From contig LNKV01000062.1 of the NCBI GenBank assembly GCA_001465935.1, positions 99,947-163,946 of the forward strand: a stretch of 64,000 bases of DNA, in the 5' to 3' direction. This DNA is from Clarireedia homoeocarpa. Lineage: Eukaryota > Ascomycota > Leotiomycetes > Helotiales > Rutstroemiaceae. The notes below the pieces were generated by a model, which saw only the letters and a list, made by a program, of their open reading frames with translations, was not told where the DNA came from and searched no databases. Positions 58,874 through 64,000 of the stretch are shown here, piece by piece. Both the position numbers and the translations under genes were made by a program. Within the stretch, counting starts at the first letter, position 1. Each line of letters opens with the position of its first letter.

Positions 58874-59844
58874 ATGATATTCTCTAATCTCTTCATCGCT
58901 TTAGAGGCACTAGGTCTTGTTGTCGAAGCAGCTGTGCTTGAGGCTCGGGCTACCAACACCAATCTTCAAACCTGTCTTTCCTTCTTCTAGCGGCTCTTCT
59001 GCACTTGCCGCAGCTTCAACTATCGCTGCCTCTGCAACGTTCGATGGTGGGATGAAAAAGTATAATCGAAGTGGTACGTAATCCTAGTTTCTTCTATGTA
59101 CTAACACAAGATGGACCTGGTGAAAGTCAGAACTTCCTCTGACGGACTAGCCTCTTTCGAGAGACATCCCATACTTGTGTGTTACCCATATACTAATACA
59201 AATTCAAGTTTCCACCTTCAATGGCCAAGCTGAGGATGGCGATCGCGATGCCGTGTTTGTTCTTCAGGCAGGTGCGACTCTTTCGAACGTCATCATTGGA
59301 CCCAACAACGGCGAGGGGGTTCATTGCTTGGGTACATGCACTTTAAACAATGTATGGTGGACGGATGTCTGCGAAGATGCTGCCACTTTTAAGCAGACAT
59401 CCGGGACATCTTATGTTAATGGCGGCGGTGCAAAGTCTGGGTAGGACAAGATTCTTCGACACAACGGCGGCGGCACCGTTGCTGTGAGGAACTTCTTTGC
59501 GGACACTTTCGGAAAGGTTTATCGCTCCTGCGGAAACTGCGGCACTCAGTATAATCATACCTCAACATTCACTAATATTCATGTCACCAATGGTGGTGTG
59601 GTTGCGGGTGTTGTAAGTGTGGCCTTCCTTTAGGTGGTATGGTGCAGTTAGAGACAACTAACACATGTCAACCTAGAACACGAATTACGGTGACAAGGTC
59701 ACAATTACGAACTCTTGTGTTCTAGATACGGACCTCTGTTAGAAGTATACTGGAAACGATGATGGAGATGAACCAACCAAGACAGGTTCAGGCGCAGATG
59801 GCACTTACTGCGTCACGTCTGGTATCACCACTAGTGGATGTTGA
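58874..59844 (+). pseudogene. PL3 pectate lyase, inactivated
   Basis: This was a secreted pectate lyase of family PL3. It begins MIFSNLFIALEALGLVVEAA (signal peptide). Three inferred exons are 58874-59073, 59209-59612 and 59677-59844. PL3 blocks present are SSALAASSTIAASATFDGG, DAVFVLQAGATLSNVIIGPN, GEGVHCLGTCTLNNVWWTDV, CEDAATFKQTSGTSYVNGG, RSCGNCGTQYNHTSTFTNI and TGNDDGDEPTKTGSGADGTY. Lesions are a frame change between the signal peptide and the first block (around 58,970-58,985), a TAG at 59,443 after GGGAKSG, and a TAG near 59,740 before KYTGNDDG. Both TAGs are best explained as CAG-to-TAG. The natural stop after TTSGC is present, so the gene is full length but dead. Confidence 0.88.
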
Positions 59845-60879
59845 GTTGACTGAACTTTCGTTATTTGCAAGCAATTTGCGACTCCATTTTCATGACTATG
59901 AGCTTGAAATTGTAAATTAGGTTGGAATTTATTTCATTTCTTATTGGGTCCTCTTATAACAATCCCATCAGAAACTTGCGAGCCAGGTGTCATCTTTCCA
60001 CTTCGGCTTCATGCCCAGATCTCTTTATTCATTTATCATTATCTAAACTACTTCAGCGAAATAGGTTTATCCAGTCCCAATCTACTTTACTTGACCCAGT
60101 CTATGACCATCGGCCTCGAGATGCCTATTTATAGATCACAACCTACTATGAATAGCCCAGTGGTTCTTGGGATCATGCGTGTTACTAAGCCATTGCTGTC
60201 CGTTATCAACTTATTTGACCCCTCTGAACTCAATAATCGCATTCGAAAAAACCTCGACTCTTCTGGGCAGATCATAGAGTAGGATACTGTGTCCGTGATC
60301 TACTGCTACTAAGTGTTTCTGCGATATGTACTTCCTCGAAACTGGATTTTGAATGACACAATGGCGATATTCTGATTCGATCTGTTCCAAGCGCTGATCA
60401 CTAGGAAGCAGCCTTAAACATCCAAACACTGAAAGCATTGTAGCAAAGATGAACTTTTCCAATCTCTCCTGCACTAAGCTTGATAGCAGTTGCTTGTAGT
60501 CTATTCATGATGCAAATCTCAAAACTCAATATAATTTTTCGAAGAAATTCGAAGATAGTCGAAGAAATAGAGCATCGTCTGATAGAAATTTATGAGAGAT
60601 TTCTGCAAGAAACCTTCGTGCCGAATATTCTTTCATATAATTTCTTGACAACGAATTCAGGAGATGTAGGCGAGGTAAGTCTGCCTTCTATGCGACCATG
60701 GACCAGCCAAAACCTAAAATATCCCACAAATCAATATACTGGAACAATCTACTTCCAATTTGTGGTGGTAAGGGCCTCGAGCTACCGCACAGATTACTAC
60801 CAAATATAAAAAGATTTCAGACAGTATATATACTAAGCAATATAGGGTAAGCTTGGCAGGATGTTTACGAGTTAAATAA
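59845..60879. other. Spacer, nothing recognised
   Basis: Several overlapping frames of 70-110 codons are open on both strands (for example 60,480-60,809), but none shows a domain, signal peptide or splice pattern. It grades abruptly into the A/T block at about 60,880. Confidence 0.45.
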
Positions 60880-63800
60880 ACACTCTATAACTTCTTTATC
60901 AAAAATTCACTTTAAATTAAATAATATTTACTTATCTCGTTATTATTATTTATATTTAAATTTACTTTAAAAAAATTTTAAAAGTTTTTAAAACTAGTTT
61001 ATTAATATTAATAAATATTAAGACTAGCTTAATATCTTTTAATATTAGATTTATTAATACTATTTATTAATATACTTTCTAATTATTTAAACTAATTTAA
61101 AATTATTTAAGTAGTAAATTAATATAAAAAGTTATTAAAAACTAAATTATTAAAAATTAAGTTATTAAAAATAAGAATTAAATTAATAATTTATTTTTAA
61201 TTTAATTATAAGTTTAAATAAACCGGGATTAAGATTAAAATTAAAATTAATTAATAAGTTAAATTAAATTAATTAAATTAAATAATTAATATATTTATTA
61301 ATTAATTTAATAAATCTCGAAAAAATCTAATTATTTAAATTTCTTTTTTAGATCGAAATTAATTTATTTTTAATTAATATTAATATTAATATTAAATTAA
61401 TACTCTCTTTAAATTAATAGATTTTAATTATTAATTAAAAAAGAAATAAAAGTTAAATTAATATTTATAAACTTAAATTAATTAACTAATTAGTTTAATT
61501 TAATTAAGAATATATAATTTATAATAATAATTAAATTAATTTAAAAAAAACTAAAATTATTAAATAATAATCTAAATTAAAAATAATTTATATATATTTA
61601 TAATACTAATAATTAAATAATCGAAAAAAAATATTAATAGTAAATTAAATTAAATTTCTAATTATTATAAAGTCGAGAGAAATAAAATAATAAATAAATT
61701 AATAAAAGAAATTATTATATTTAAATTAATTTTATTTAAATATTAATATTAAATATATTAAAATTTAGAAATAAAAACTAATATTAAAAAAATTATTAAA
61801 TCGAGATATAATAAAGAATTAAAAATTAAATATATTTTAAAATATAAATTAGTTTTTAAATATAAAATAAATTATTATTAATATCTTTTATTAATTAAAA
61901 TTAAATTATAATTATATTAAAATTTATATATATTAACTTAGTTTAACTAATAATAATAAATATAAATATAATAAAAAAAGATTCTTAAATACTTTCTTTT
62001 AATATATTAATTATTTCTTTAAAATCAAAGTTAAACTTTTAATATACTTTATTATATTTAATATTATATATATTTAAACTTATATATATTTAATTATTAA
62101 TAAAATAGTTATTAATTAATTTATTATAATTTTAAATTTATATAAATTATAAAAAAAATAAAAAAAAAGATATTAATAAAATAATTAGTTTTAAAATTAT
62201 ATTATTATTCTTAAAATTTATAATCTTTAAATTTAAAAAAACTTTTAAATCGAAAAAATATATATAATTATTAAAAACAATCTAATCTTTTTTAAAAATA
62301 ATTAATTATAATTTAATAAATTAAATAAAATTATTAACTTTATTATATAATTTAATATTATTAAAATATTATTATCGATTTTATTTTAGTTAATATTAAA
62401 ATTAAATTATTAAATTTTCGAAATTTTTTAAAATTATAAAAATTATTAAAAATCAAATAAAAAATATTTCTTTTAATTATATTAACTTTTATAAATTTAA
62501 TAAAATAATATTAAAGATTTATTAAACTCTTAATTTATTTAAAAGAGTTTTTTCAAAGTTAATATATTTTTTATTAAAAGAGATATTAATATATTTAAAA
62601 TAAAAAGTTTTTTATTTTTATTAATTAATTAATTTAAAATATAAAAATAAGTTTTTTTTAATTATTTTAATTATCTTTATTATTATATATTTTAATTTAT
62701 TAGTTTTTATTAATATAATTATAAATATTAATATTTTTTTAATTCTATTTATTATTTATAAATTTAATTTAGAAATTAATATATTTAGTTTTTTTAATAA
62801 TTTTAATATAAACTCTTTATTTAAATTTATATAAAATATTATAATTAGATTTAATAATATTTTTTTATTTATTTAAAAGATTGAATATTTTTATATTTAT
62901 TAATTAAAATAATAAAAATCTAATAATTAATATAAAATTTATTAATAATCTTATTAATATTAAAATTTTAAAAATTTAAAATTTATTAATTAAAACTCTT
63001 TTATTAATTAAATTTAAAAAGAAATAAATTAATATTTTAAATTTAATTAAAATCTTTTAAAAATATATTACATCTAATTAAATTAAAAAAACTAATTAAT
63101 TATTAATAAAATAAATTAATAATTTAGAATATATAATTAAAGAAATTAAAATTAAAATCTTTAATATTAAAAAATTAAATATTAATTTAATTATTTTATT
63201 TAATATTAAATTTAATATTATTATTAAACCGACTTTTATTTTAATAATTACTATTAAAACTAATAATTTATAAATTATTATAAAAACTTAAAAGTTTATT
63301 AAGAAAGTTAAAAAAATAATTAATTAATTAATTCTAATTTAAAATTAATATAAACTTATTTCTTTATTATAACTTTAGAATTTATTTAATAAAGTTTTTA
63401 AATTAAAAGAAATTAAAAGATTTATTATTTCGATTATTTCAATTATAATTAATAAGAAAAACCTAGTTATTATTATTATAATCTTTTATATAATTAATTT
63501 CTTAATTAAGAAATTAGTAATTTAGAAAAAAGTTACTAGTTTTTAAATTATTTAAAAAAATAAATTATAATTTAAAGTAATATTATATAAAACTCCGATT
63601 AATAACTTTAATATATTTAATAGAATAAAATTAGTTTTAAATAAACTTAAAACTTTTAATAAAAGTTTAATATTAAAATTAATTATATTATTTTATTAAT
63701 TTAATTTAGTTAATAACTAAATAACTAAAAAAACTAGTTTAATAATAATCTTATTTATAATTAATAAATAAATAAATAAATATATATATAATTATATATA

Positions 63801-64000
63801 TATAATTAGAATTAGTTATTAAACTAAAAAGCTATTAATTATAATTAAATCTATTTAATATATTAAATATTTAGATTTTAAATATATAATATAATATTAT
63901 AAAAAAGAGATTAAATATAATTTATATAATAAATTATATAATACTTTTTAATATTATTATAATATTTATAATAAAAAAGATAAAAGTTATTTTTATTTAA
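60880..64000 (+). mobile_element. RIP-saturated retroelement block, continues beyond the window
   Basis: About 3.1 kb consisting almost only of A and T, with isolated G/C mostly in TCGA or other non-CpA contexts. This is the signature of near-complete RIP on a multi-copy element. No LTR or terminal repeat can be seen inside the window. The only readable protein trace is on the plus strand at 63,859-63,954, where the spacing of two CCHC zinc knuckles is kept. That pattern is usual for the ORF1/gag of non-LTR elements, so a LINE-like element reading rightward is my best guess. Confidence 0.7.
63859..63954 (+). pseudogene. Fossil double zinc knuckle (gag-like)
   Basis: Translated from 63,859, tyrosines occur at relative positions 1, 4, 9 and 14, then 20, 23, 27 and 32. 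This is exactly the CX2CX4HX4C and CX2CX3HX4C spacing of a tandem knuckle, with KKEIK between the two. TGT-to-TAT and CAT-to-TAT are both single RIP-type transitions, so all eight ligands could have been converted. Two stops occur in the frame. Confidence 0.55.

Noticed and set aside
1..64000. tRNA, rRNA and bacterial-type operon signals
   Set aside because: I saw no cloverleaf with the usual A/B boxes, no rRNA sequence and no Shine-Dalgarno-linked gene strings; the gene style is fungal throughout.

Overview
The window is nuclear DNA of a filamentous ascomycete (Pezizomycotina). The signs are short GT-AG introns of about 45-150 bp, a Zn2Cys6 regulator, a NACHT-ankyrin NLR-like gene, a FunK1 kinase relic, a PL3 pectate lyase relic, and transposons degraded by C-to-T/G-to-A transitions as expected from repeat-induced point mutation (RIP). 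The gene set and style suggest a Leotiomycete, perhaps Botrytis/Sclerotinia-like; that is an inference I could not test by search.

Layout. 0.9-10.2 kb: housekeeping genes COX11 (-), a cupin protein (+), a low-complexity conserved protein (-) and a Y-family DNA polymerase of iota type (+), separated by spacers unusually rich in tandem repeats. 12.1-26.2 kb: a decayed accessory block. It holds a FunK1 kinase pseudogene, then one NLR-like gene (minus strand, 26,177 to 15,492) split by a 6,641-bp Ty3/gypsy LTR element with two 217-bp LTRs and a 5-bp target duplication. 27.9-29.3 kb: an amidohydrolase preceded by a RIP-marked segmental duplication. 31.5-41.8 kb: a second accessory stretch with a tannase-like pseudogene, a frameshifted BBE-type FAD oxidase, an alpha/beta hydrolase with a nonsense codon, an orphan NACHT fragment, an ERG5/CYP61-like P450 and a Zn2Cys6 regulator divergent from it. 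44.7-56.3 kb: an orderly housekeeping block with a conserved fungal protein, an isochorismatase-family hydrolase, THI6, TIF5 (eIF5) and TTI1. 58.9-59.8 kb: a PL3 pectate lyase pseudogene. From about 60.88 kb to the end lies a nearly pure A/T block, a RIP-saturated retroelement that still shows the spacing of two zinc knuckles with every ligand replaced by tyrosine.

How it fits together. The housekeeping genes (respiratory assembly, thiamine synthesis, translation, TTT complex, lesion bypass) look intact and splice cleanly in frame. By contrast the secreted, plant-polymer and self/non-self recognition genes (NLR, FunK1, tannase, FAD oxidase, alpha/beta hydrolase, pectate lyase) are mostly broken. 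The window therefore reads as a two-speed region in which RIP and retrotransposition have eroded the host-interaction and recognition repertoire. I reconstructed exon structures by eye and checked that exon lengths sum to whole codons; no expression or database evidence was available.
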